Assembly: GCA_028873595.1 (NCBI GenBank)
Contig: JAPPOV010000021.1
Span: 1-64,000 of the forward strand
Direction: 5' to 3'
From: Gemmatimonadota bacterium
GTDB lineage: Bacteria > Gemmatimonadota > Gemmatimonadetes > Longimicrobiales > Gaopeijiaceae
Length of the DNA stretch: 64,000 bases
Part shown: piece after piece, positions 16,413 through 25,660 of the stretch
Position numbering within the stretch: the stretch's first letter is position 1
Layout: each line of letters opens with the position of its first letter
Position numbers and translations under genes: made by a program
The notes under the pieces: generated by a model
Seen by the model: only the letters and a program-made list of their open reading frames with translations
Told to the model about the DNA's origin: nothing
The model's database searches: none

Positions 16413-17357
16413 TCAGTCGTTGTGATTCAGATGTTCGAGCATGTCGACGGTCATCGCGGAGGCGTCGAAAGAGGGACGCCAATCCCACTCCTCACGCGCC
16501 GCGGAATCGTCGATGCGGTCCGGCCAGGAATCGGCGATCGCCTGCCGGACGGGATCGACCTCGAAGTCGATCTCGAAATGGGGAATGTGCTTCCGGATCT
16601 CGGCAGCCAGCCCGGTCGGGGTAAGCTGCATGGCCGTCACGTTGAAGGCGTTACGATGCTGAAGCCGATCTGCATCAGCCTCCATGATACCGATAAGCGC
16701 ATCGATCGCGTCCGGCATGTACATCATGTCGAGCTGCGAGTCCGGACCCAGAAAGCACGTGTAACGGCCGTCCGATAACGCCTTGTAGTAGATGTCCACG
16801 GCCCAGTCGGTCGTGCCTCCACCCGGCGGTGCCCCATATGAGATCAGACCGGGAAAACGAACTCCGCGCGTATCCACGCCATATCGGGTATGGTAGTAGT
16901 CGCAGAGAAGCTCGCCCGCGACCTTCGTAATGCCGTACATCGTCGCAGGTCGCATGATCGTGTCTTGAGGCGTCGGATCCTTCGGAGTGTCGGGCCCGAA
17001 CGCTCCGATCGAACTCGGCGTGAAGACCGCGCAGTGCTGCTCGCGGGCGACCTCCAGAACCGCCTCCAGACTCGCCATGTTCACGTGCCATGCGAGCTGC
17101 GGGTCCTTTTCGCCGGTCGCCGAGAGGATCGCAGCCAGGTGGTACACGGTGTCCGGTCGGTGACGCATGACGCACTCGCCGACCGCTTTGGCGTCCGTCG
17201 CATCCAGCACCTGGAACGGGCCGGAATCGGCAAAGTCCGCGCCAAGGTGTCGGACGTCGGTCGCGAGGACGTTGGCCTCGCCGTAAAGCTCTCGCAGCCG
17301 TGGAACGAGCCAGGAGCCGATCTGGCCACCTGCGCCTGTGATGAGAATGCGCTTCAA
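16413..17357 (-). CDS. L-threonine 3-dehydrogenase, epimerase (extended SDR) type
   Basis: 314 residues with a Rossmann motif ITGAGGQIGSWL at the N-terminus and the SDR catalytic Tyr-Lys in MYGITKVAGE; SSIGAFGP supplies the Ser. NAD-dependent oxidation of L-threonine to 2-amino-3-ketobutyrate, distinct from the zinc MDR-type Tdh. The TTG at 17357 is chosen because the Rossmann strand begins directly after it and GGAG lies upstream, though spaced long; the longer reading adds an unlikely Arg-rich tail. Operon with kbl. A hairpin lies in the leader at 17401-17420. Confidence 0.9.
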   Translation of the reverse strand: MKRILITGAGGQIGSWLVPRLRELYGEANVLATDVRHLGADFADSGPFQVLDATDAKAVGECVMRHRPDTVYHLAAILSATGEKDPQLAWHVNMASLEAVLEVAREQHCAVFTPSSIGAFGPDTPKDPTPQDTIMRPATMYGITKVAGELLCDYYHTRYGVDTRGVRFPGLISYGAPPGGGTTDWAVDIYYKALSDGRYTCFLGPDSQLDMMYMPDAIDALIGIMEADADRLQHRNAFNVTAMQLTPTGLAAEIRKHIPHFEIDFEVDPVRQAIADSWPDRIDDSAAREEWDWRPSFDASAMTVDMLEHLNHND

Positions 17358-17400
17358 GTCGGACCGAGCTCCGGTGGGCGGTGCGGAATGGAGAAGGGTG

Positions 17401-17420
17401 CGAGCCCCACGAGGGGCTCG
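17401..17420 (-). promoter_or_regulatory. Perfect 8-bp hairpin in the leader of the threonine dehydrogenase operon
   Basis: CGAGCCCC and GGGGCTCG surround a four-base loop, about 45 bases before the TTG start. No T-run follows and no glycine-riboswitch core is visible. Its role, if any, is unknown. Confidence 0.3.
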
Positions 17421-17567
17421 GCGGGCCAAATCTTACCGCTCCGGGACGTGTCCGGCGACCCACCGCCACAGAGGCTTCAAAATCGGTGCGTTACCTTCTT
17501 GGCATTCGCACCGTCTTGTTGTCGAAGCGCCCGCTCACCGGGCCCGACCCAAGCTGGAGACGATGCG

Positions 17568-17837
17568 ATGAACATGCGCCGATTCGCGAAATCTGGAGCT
17601 CTTCTGACCCTGCTCGCCGCAGTTGCGTGCGACGACTCTGCGGACCTCGTTGACTTCGACAACCTCACCCCTGCCGAGCAGATCGAGCTCTCTGTCCTCG
17701 AGGATCAGGGCGCCTGGGAGGTCACGGTCGAGGTCGCTCGGGGCGCCATCACCCCGATCATGCCGACCGGAGATCAGGCACTCACTGATCGACGGCTCCG
17801 ACTCCGACTCGATCGATGGAGGAGGTCTGGGGACTGA
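17568..17837 (+). CDS. Small lipoprotein, C-terminus possibly frameshifted
   Basis: 89 residues: MNMRRFAKSGALLTLLAAVAC is a lipoprotein signal with lipobox AVAC, followed by an acidic segment (DDSADLVDFDNLTPAEQIEL). A GGAG lies a few bases before the two candidate ATGs at 17563 and 17568. After PIMPTGDQAL the reading becomes Arg-rich (TDRRLRLRLDRWRRSGD). A neighbouring frame instead gives a Ser/Asp/Gly linker and an ordinary-looking tail ending in HTRPV at 17886, so a natural or sequencing frameshift is possible. No family recognised. Confidence 0.55.
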   Translation: MNMRRFAKSGALLTLLAAVACDDSADLVDFDNLTPAEQIELSVLEDQGAWEVTVEVARGAITPIMPTGDQALTDRRLRLRLDRWRRSGD

Positions 17838-17887
17838 GAGCGCACCGTTCGAAATAGCTGTTGCCGTGCACACGCGGCCCGTCTAGC

Positions 17888-19231
17888 GTGAGCGCTTCAC
17901 GAGTATCCACTCTGACGCGGAACCCTGACATTAGCAGCACTCGACGCCGTCTGACGACGGGCCTTTTCTTCGTCGCACTCTTCGCCGCACCCGCGGCGTC
18001 TCAGACGAACCCCCTGCATGGCACCATCGACGAGCTCGCAGCGGCGATCAACGACCAGGTCGTGACCTGGCGCCGTGACATCCACGCCAACCCTGAACTC
18101 GGCATGCAGGAGTTCCGCACAGCCGGGCTTGTCGCCGAACACCTGGAGTCCCTGGGGCTCGACGTGCAGACGGGCGTCGGCGGGACCGGGGTCGTTGGCG
18201 TTCTGGAAGGAGGTCGTCCGGGGCCCGTCGTCGCATTACGAGCCGACATGGATGGTCTGCCCGTCACCGAGCTCGCTGACGTACCCTTCGCCTCGAAGGT
18301 GACCGCCCAATGGCAAGGTCGTGAGGTCGGTGTCATGCATGCCTGTGGGCACGACAACCATGTTGCGATCCTCATGGGCGTCGCGTCCGTCCTCGCCGAG
18401 ATGCGCGACAACTTGCCCGGCACGGTGAAGTTTCTCTTCCAGCCCGCCGAGGAAGGGCCAGGTGGCGCGGAACCGATGATCGCCGACGGTGCGATGGAGA
18501 ACCCGAAGGTCGACGCGGTATTTGCACTACACGTTGCTCCTTCGCCCGTCGGAACGATCTCGTATCGCGAGGGGGGTACACTCGCCAGCTCCGATGGTCT
18601 CCGGATTGTCGTGCGTGGCACGCAGACGCACGGGGCGATGCCCTGGGGTGGCGTCGACCCGATCGCGACGTCCGCTCAGATCATTAACGGACTCCAGACG
18701 GTCGTCAGCAGGCAGGTGGACCTCACCGACTCGCCGGCGATCGTCACGATCGGTCAGATCGAGGGAGGAAATCGGGGCAACATCATTCCGGACACGGTGC
18801 TCATGATCGGCACAATCCGCACGCTCAATCCTGACACGCGAACCCTCGTCCATGAGCGCGTCAGGCGAATGGCCGAGAGTATCGCAGCCGCGAATGGTGC
18901 GGAGGCCGACGTCTCGATCGATCTGGGCTACCCGGTCACCGTGAACGACCCGGACCTTACGCGACAGATGGTGCCTTCGCTGCGGCGCATCGTCGGGGAT
19001 GGCGCGGTACTGCGGCCGCCCGCGACAGGGGCCGAAGATTTCTCGTACTTCGCCCAGGAAGCCCCCGGCCTGTTCATCTCACTCGGTGTGGGCGCGGACG
19101 ACCCGTCGCTCGTACACCCGAACCACTCACCGTACTTCTACGCCGACGAGCGCGCCCTGCCGATCGGCGTACGGGCTCTGGCGAGCCTGGCTGTGGATTA
19201 TCTGACGGGACGGCCGATCTCGGAGGACTAA
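17888..19231 (+). CDS. Secreted M20 amidohydrolase (hippurate / IAA-amino-acid hydrolase-like)
   Basis: 447 residues. An N-terminal signal (TTGLFFVALFAAPAASQ) is followed by the M20D fold: RRDIHANPELGMQEF, LRADMDGLPV, the metal motif MHACGHDNHVAIL, the catalytic Glu pair in PAEEGPGGA, THGAMPWGGVDP in the dimerisation domain, and GAEDFSYFAQ with NHSPYF near the end. It hydrolyses N-acyl amino acids or amide conjugates, probably in the periplasm. The GTG at 17888 is the only reasonable start; no clear ribosome site is seen. A strong terminator follows at 19276-19308. Confidence 0.92.
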   Translation: MSASRVSTLTRNPDISSTRRRLTTGLFFVALFAAPAASQTNPLHGTIDELAAAINDQVVTWRRDIHANPELGMQEFRTAGLVAEHLESLGLDVQTGVGGTGVVGVLEGGRPGPVVALRADMDGLPVTELADVPFASKVTAQWQGREVGVMHACGHDNHVAILMGVASVLAEMRDNLPGTVKFLFQPAEEGPGGAEPMIADGAMENPKVDAVFALHVAPSPVGTISYREGGTLASSDGLRIVVRGTQTHGAMPWGGVDPIATSAQIINGLQTVVSRQVDLTDSPAIVTIGQIEGGNRGNIIPDTVLMIGTIRTLNPDTRTLVHERVRRMAESIAAANGAEADVSIDLGYPVTVNDPDLTRQMVPSLRRIVGDGAVLRPPATGAEDFSYFAQEAPGLFISLGVGADDPSLVHPNHSPYFYADERALPIGVRALASLAVDYLTGRPISED

Positions 19232-19275
19232 TCCACTCCGGCGGACCCGGGTCTCAGGTTCGGGCGATAAGATCA

Positions 19276-19308
19276 AAGCCCCCGGCCGCGTCACGCGGTC
19301 GGGGGCTT
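19276..19308. terminator. 15-bp GC-rich hairpin between convergent genes
   Basis: AAGCCCCCGGCCGCG pairs with CGCGGTCGGGGGCTT (one G-T pair) across a TCA loop. It sits between the ends of the M20 hydrolase gene and thiC and probably serves both strands. Confidence 0.8.
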
Positions 19309-19331
19309 CGTCGTCCAGGCACAGAGATCCC

Positions 19332-21101
<1,770 letters not shown>

Positions 21102-21167
21102 TCACCATCCGGCGAGAAACGCGAGCCGAGGCCAGCCGCCAAGGGGTCGTGACGCCTCGTCTTCGCC

Positions 21168-21230
21168 GCGCTCCCTACGCCGGTTTCAACCGGATCAGGT
21201 TCCAAGAGTCGTTCTCAACCACACCCGCAC
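21168..21230 (-). promoter_or_regulatory. TPP riboswitch (thi box) controlling thiC
   Basis: On the minus strand the leader reads GUGC-GGGU...UUGAGA...ACUC, then GAACCUGAUCCGG, a GAAA-capped CCGG stem, and GCGUAGGGA followed by GCGC. These are the universally conserved TPP-aptamer segments in order: P2 (GGGU/ACUC), UGAGA, CUGAUC, the P4/P5 stem and GCGUAGGGA. Outer P1 pairs GUGC with GCGC. It lies directly before thiC, so thiamin pyrophosphate should switch the gene off. The rest of the 21096-21416 gap holds nothing else I can name. Confidence 0.92.
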
Positions 21231-21416
21231 TTCCCATCGGGACGGCGGGAACGGTGCCCCTGGCGGCATTGGAAGCTACGACGGTGGCCTTCACACGCCA
21301 AACGCGGAGGCATCGCCTCTACAGCCGACTCGAAGGTTGCCGCATCGAGGAAGGCCGGATGGACAGGCTATTCCTGACGCCGCTGTACGACGACCTCGTA
21401 GAAGAGGTCGCTCTGA

Positions 21417-21773
21417 TCAGTCCAGTGTGTTGTCCTTCAGTACCCCTCCGAGCGCCATCGTGACGATGGAGATCACGATGCTTCCCAGGACGGCCGCGCC
21501 CAGCCCGTCGACATCGAGCGCGCTGGTGAGCCCCGCCGTAATGAGGAGCATGGCACCGTTCACGACGAGGGCGAAAATCCCGAGCGTGAGCAGGATGAAT
21601 GGGATGGAGAAGAACATCAGGATCGGCTTCAGAACGGCATTGAGGAGACCGAAAATCAGAGCGACGAACAGAATGCTGCCGTAGTCGTCGCTGAGATGGA
21701 TGCCTCCAACGAGCCATGCCGCCGCAGACAGCGCGAGCGCGTTGATCAAGAGTCGAATGACGAAGTTGCGCAT
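21417..21773 (-). CDS. Small integral membrane protein, phage-holin-like superfamily (PF04020-type)
   Basis: 118 residues with four hydrophobic helices (LLINALALSAAAWLVGGI; ILFVALIFGLLNAVL; FFSIPFILLTLGIFALVVNG; AAVLGSIVISIVTMALG). The conserved GLLNAVLKPIL and NGAMLLI segments match the 'phage holin family' proteins common on bacterial chromosomes; these are not evidence of a prophage. The ATG of MRNFVIR at 21773 is preferred because the longer reading adds a hydrophilic tail. Function unknown. Confidence 0.8.
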   Translation of the reverse strand: MRNFVIRLLINALALSAAAWLVGGIHLSDDYGSILFVALIFGLLNAVLKPILMFFSIPFILLTLGIFALVVNGAMLLITAGLTSALDVDGLGAAVLGSIVISIVTMALGGVLKDNTLD

Positions 21774-21825
21774 GATGATGTACCCTGAGTAAGGCGGGCT
21801 TCGCCCGCACACCTGCCTACGAGTG

Positions 21826-22347
21826 TCACGAGGCTCCGGATTCCAATGCGAGTCCCGTCGCGGTCAGGACCTCATCAATTTCGTCCTTGAGCGAAACGAT
21901 CTGGTCGTAACCCAGATGCTGACCAATCCAGCCGGCGACGTGGATCACGACGATAGCTGGCACACCGATCGATACGGCCCACAGTCCCCACGCGGGTTCG
22001 TTTGATGCCCACTGCACATAGCCAAGGACTCCTCCGAACACGACCCCGAACACGAATGCGAAATAGAGGAACATAAAGAACGTCCAGGCCTCAGGGTGCG
22101 GTGCGAATCGCCCGAACAGAGTGCAGCCATCGGGCTCTTCGTCCAGGCGAATCGAAAGGTGGGGAGACCAGAGCTTGCGCCCTCCATGTGACACGTAGAC
22201 CTCGGCCCATCGGCCCTTTCCACGCCAACGCCCGACGAAACGCTCGTCTGATTCCAGGATTTCCCGGATGCGGTCGATGGCGGCGTCACGGTCGGCGCTC
22301 ACACGCACACGCACACGGAAGGTCGGGCGCATTCGAACACTCGACAT
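21826..22347 (-). CDS. Two-helix membrane protein of unknown function
   Basis: 173 residues. The N-terminal ~85 residues form a soluble alpha/beta segment (FRVRVRVSADRDAAIDRIREIL ... HLSIRLDEE), then two hydrophobic helices (WTFFMFLYFAFVFGVVFGGV and LWAVSIGVPAIVVIHVAGWI) and a short cytosolic helix. GGAGGGAG precedes the ATG at 22347. No family I can name with confidence. The N-terminal segment could be a small ligand- or lipid-binding domain. It lies just before the holin-like gene and may share its transcript. Confidence 0.7.
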   Translation of the reverse strand: MSSVRMRPTFRVRVRVSADRDAAIDRIREILESDERFVGRWRGKGRWAEVYVSHGGRKLWSPHLSIRLDEEPDGCTLFGRFAPHPEAWTFFMFLYFAFVFGVVFGGVLGYVQWASNEPAWGLWAVSIGVPAIVVIHVAGWIGQHLGYDQIVSLKDEIDEVLTATGLALESGAS

Positions 22348-22559
22348 AGCTCATCTCCCTCCTGGAATTGGGCAGGGTGATGAACGGAGTGGGTCGAAGG
22401 TAGGCGCGAATCGGCATGTCATCCACAATGGGCCCCGGATGGATCACCGGTAGACACCCACAAGCCTCGCAAACGGTCTCGTGCTAGCGGACCCGACCGA
22501 AAGCGCCAAGGTTACGGAGTTGCACGCCAACACCTTTCGCACGAACCGGCGGGTACCGG

Positions 22560-24974
22560 TTGTTCACTGAGTTCGAACGGCTCCAGGCTGCGCTACCAGA
22601 GCGCTATACCCTCGTACGCGAGCTCGCTCGAGGCGGGATGTCGCGTATGTATCTGGCACGGGAGGCCCTGCCGGAGCGTGACGTCGCGATCAAGGTGCTC
22701 GGCGAAGAGCTCTCGGCCCGGCTCGGGCGTGAGCGCTTCGTGCGAGAGGTGGAGGTGACGTCAGGCCTGCAGCATCCACATATCGTGCCGATCTACGCCG
22801 CAGGCGACGCGGGTGGCACGCTCTATTACGTGATGCCGTACATCTCCGGCGAGAGCCTACAAGATCGACTCGACAAGGAGGGGCGACTCCCGATCGACGA
22901 GGCGCTGAAAATCACCCAGCAGATCGCCGACGCGCTCGAGCACGCACACGCCAAGGAGATCGTTCACCGGGACATCAAGCCGTCGAACATTCTCTTCCAG
23001 AGTGGACACGCTGTGGTCGCCGACTTCGGTATCGCTCGCGCGCTTCGTGCGGCGGAGAGTGGTGGAGAGTTCACACAGAGCGGGCTGCCGATCGGCACGC
23101 CCGACTACATGAGCCCGGAGCAGGCTGCCGGAGAGGAGTCGATCGACGGGCGAACGGACACGTACGCGTTGGCTTGTGTGCTCTACGAGATGCTCGCCGG
23201 TCAGCCACCGTTCCACAGCCGGACTGCGCAGACGACGCTCGCCCGGCACCTGACGGACACCATGCCGTCCTTGGTCTCGGTCCGGCCGTCCGTACCCCGA
23301 GCACTCGAACAGGTGATCGCCCAGGCGCTGGCTAAGTCACCGGCAGACCGCCCCCGTACCGTAACACACTTCGCCAACGCCCTCCTCGCAGCAAACCGCT
23401 CTGGCACTCTTCTCGTCGACCCGGCGCGAAATGGATCCCAGCGGATCAATACGCCGATGCGAATTGCGGCTGTCCTGATGTTGATCGCCGCCCTCGGCGT
23501 CGCCGTTCAGGTCTGGTCCGCCCTCACCTCCGCCGACGACGCATACCAATCGTCTGTCGCAATCACTCCGTTCGAGAACCGTACCGGTGATGAGCGCTTC
23601 GACCTCCTGGGCCTCTCCATGGCGGAGGAGGTGATCGCCCGGCTCACGACGGTCCGCGAGGTCGAAGTACGGGACATGTACTCGGCCGTATCGGCCATGA
23701 ACGACAGCACGGGTACCCGCGATCTGCTCGAATCCCTCGACGTCAGGCACTGGCTGCACGGTTACGTCGAACTCAGTGGTGACCAGGTCGTCGTCAACGT
23801 TCTGAGGTCGAACCCCGACGGATTCCTGAATCCTCGAAGCCAGTATTTCCTCGACCCCGACCAGCTCGATCGCGATCAGGTGTCGGTGGCAAACGAGGTT
23901 GCGCTCGCGTTCCTCGAGAACGTCGACCTCGAAGACCGCTTCGATCCGGGAGGAACGGTCATTGGTCCCGGCCGGGACGCGTATCTGGCCGGGAGAGCGG
24001 CCCTCGGCCAGCGTACTCCTGAGGGGATGCGTGAGGCGGTTGAACTCTTCCGCGAGGCGATCTCCCTCGAGCCACGTTCCGCAGCGGCTTTGTCGGCCCT
24101 CTCGTCGGCGTACGCGTTGTCACTCTATTACAAGTACGACATCGGGCTTCCCTCCTACGACCTCGCAGCCCGCTCCCTGGCAGCCGCCGATGCGGCCATC
24201 ACCTTCGACCCCCGTGTGGCGAACGGGTATTCCGCGCGAGGATACATTCGGGCGCTCCTGGGGATCGATCTCGACGGCGCAGCAGCGGACTTCGAGCAGG
24301 CAGGAGCGCTTGCTCCCAACGCGCCGAACGGTCCTAGCTGGTCCGCCCGCATTCTGGCGGGTGAGGGCCGAATAGACGAAGCCTTCCAGGCAGCCGAGCG
24401 CGCACGGGATCTCGACCCGCTTCAAGCCGGACGGCACACCGCACTGGCGTCGCTCGGATTCCAGCTCGGACGCTACGAGGTCACCATCGCCGAGTCCCGC
24501 CAGGCGTATGGACTCGAAGAGCGCCTCCTCCTGGCCAAAGCCTTCGAAGGTCGCGCTCTCGCCATGACCAGGCGCCCCGAAGAGTGTCTCGCAATCGATT
24601 TTGAAATCTATGATCTCGTGCGCGCCCTGTGCCTGCATGCCGATGGGCGCATCGAAGAAGCCCAACAGGTCGTCGAACGCGCGGAGCGTCAGCTGGAGGT
24701 CGCGGGGAGTCCCAGTCCCGACTACACGGCCGAATTGCTCGCACAGGATCTCGCCAGCTACTACGGCATGATCGGCGATGCGGCCAACGCGACAAAGTGG
24801 CTCCGGTCCGCATTTGAACTCTCGCCGTCCGGCGTCGACACACGAATTCTGGGGTCGGCCCTGTTCGACACAGTACGCGACGCCCCCCAGTTCGCCGAAG
24901 CCGTGGATGATGTGCGCATCGCAGCACGGGCGCGCGTCCTCGACCTGCGGACATCGCTCAGCGGCCCCCTTTGA
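22560..24974 (+). CDS. Membrane Ser/Thr protein kinase with TolB_N-like and TPR sensor domains
   Basis: 804 residues. The kinase domain (about 16-275) is complete: glycine loop ELARGGMSRMYLA, Lys45 in VAIKVL, catalytic HRDIKPSN (Asp138), DFG (155-157) and GTPDYMSPEQ. One transmembrane helix lies at ~301-320. The extracytoplasmic part starts with a TolB_N-like domain (VAITPFENRTGDERFDLLG, ~333-460), then TPR-type helices to the end. The start is a TTG at 22560 with only a weak ribosome site, but the kinase fold begins soon after. Such kinase-TolB-TPR chains are frequent in Acidobacteriota and Gemmatimonadota. It probably senses envelope or peptide cues; no target is visible. Confidence 0.92.
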   Translation: MFTEFERLQAALPERYTLVRELARGGMSRMYLAREALPERDVAIKVLGEELSARLGRERFVREVEVTSGLQHPHIVPIYAAGDAGGTLYYVMPYISGESLQDRLDKEGRLPIDEALKITQQIADALEHAHAKEIVHRDIKPSNILFQSGHAVVADFGIARALRAAESGGEFTQSGLPIGTPDYMSPEQAAGEESIDGRTDTYALACVLYEMLAGQPPFHSRTAQTTLARHLTDTMPSLVSVRPSVPRALEQVIAQALAKSPADRPRTVTHFANALLAANRSGTLLVDPARNGSQRINTPMRIAAVLMLIAALGVAVQVWSALTSADDAYQSSVAITPFENRTGDERFDLLGLSMAEEVIARLTTVREVEVRDMYSAVSAMNDSTGTRDLLESLDVRHWLHGYVELSGDQVVVNVLRSNPDGFLNPRSQYFLDPDQLDRDQVSVANEVALAFLENVDLEDRFDPGGTVIGPGRDAYLAGRAALGQRTPEGMREAVELFREAISLEPRSAAALSALSSAYALSLYYKYDIGLPSYDLAARSLAAADAAITFDPRVANGYSARGYIRALLGIDLDGAAADFEQAGALAPNAPNGPSWSARILAGEGRIDEAFQAAERARDLDPLQAGRHTALASLGFQLGRYEVTIAESRQAYGLEERLLLAKAFEGRALAMTRRPEECLAIDFEIYDLVRALCLHADGRIEEAQQVVERAERQLEVAGSPSPDYTAELLAQDLASYYGMIGDAANATKWLRSAFELSPSGVDTRILGSALFDTVRDAPQFAEAVDDVRIAARARVLDLRTSLSGPL

Positions 24975-25009
24975 GGATCTCCACGCGTCCCGCGCCGGTA
25001 CGACGTCCC

Positions 25010-25474
25010 ATGAACCGGCTCGTATTGATGCTCGTATCGGCTTCGGTCGTGATCTCCCCAAGTGAGGGGTCGGCCCAGGATCCGGCTCGCATCGCCGACG
25101 TCCTCGCCGGACTTCAGGGTGGCGGAGGGTGGGTGAACATTCCCATCACACGAGGCGAGGGGAGCTTCAGCACCGTCCGGGTGCCGACCATGGCACTCAG
25201 CGTGACAGGGTGCGTCAACGTATGGCACGGCCATTCAGGACTCTGGGAGATTGAGGCTCGTGAACAGGTGCTCGGCTCGGTACTGCGCCTCCAGGCAGAG
25301 CCCGGTGTGGGAGTCCCCTTCGAGCACGCCTTTGGCATGCAGGCTCAGGTCGATATCGACTTTCGCTGGAGCGAGCCACGAGATACGACTCTGATGCTCT
25401 GGGTCGGCATCGACCTCGCCGGCGAAGGTGGCGAGGCAGTCTGCCAGCCTGACTACGGATACGATGACCCCTGA
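25010..25474 (+). CDS. Secreted protein of unknown function
   Basis: 154 residues with a signal peptide (LVLMLVSASVVISPSEGSAQ). The mature part is beta-rich (GGWVNIPITRGEGSFSTVRVP, CVNVWHGHSGLWEIEAREQV) with two widely spaced Cys. It starts 35 bases after the kinase gene and could be co-transcribed, perhaps as a partner of its external domain. The following 186 bases (25475-25660) hold nothing I can identify. Confidence 0.65.
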   Translation: MNRLVLMLVSASVVISPSEGSAQDPARIADVLAGLQGGGGWVNIPITRGEGSFSTVRVPTMALSVTGCVNVWHGHSGLWEIEAREQVLGSVLRLQAEPGVGVPFEHAFGMQAQVDIDFRWSEPRDTTLMLWVGIDLAGEGGEAVCQPDYGYDDP

Positions 25475-25660
25475 GGGCCAACGCGTTCCCGTACGTCAAA
25501 CTCCGCCCGAGAACAACGAACGCTTCACGGTGAGGTGGATGCCGTACACATCCTCTCTGCCCCCGCGTTCCACCGATCGACATCCGTGGGAAGAAGACGT
25601 CGCAGAGCGACGAGGCTCGCGTCCCGGCAACTCGGATCGCAGGCGCACGGCACAGCGCGG

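Noticed and set aside
17401-17420. Glycine riboswitch in the threonine dehydrogenase leader
   Set aside because: The hairpin is present but none of the conserved aptamer segments are.
21417-21773. Phage holin, suggesting a prophage
   Set aside because: This family is common on chromosomes; no other phage genes are near.
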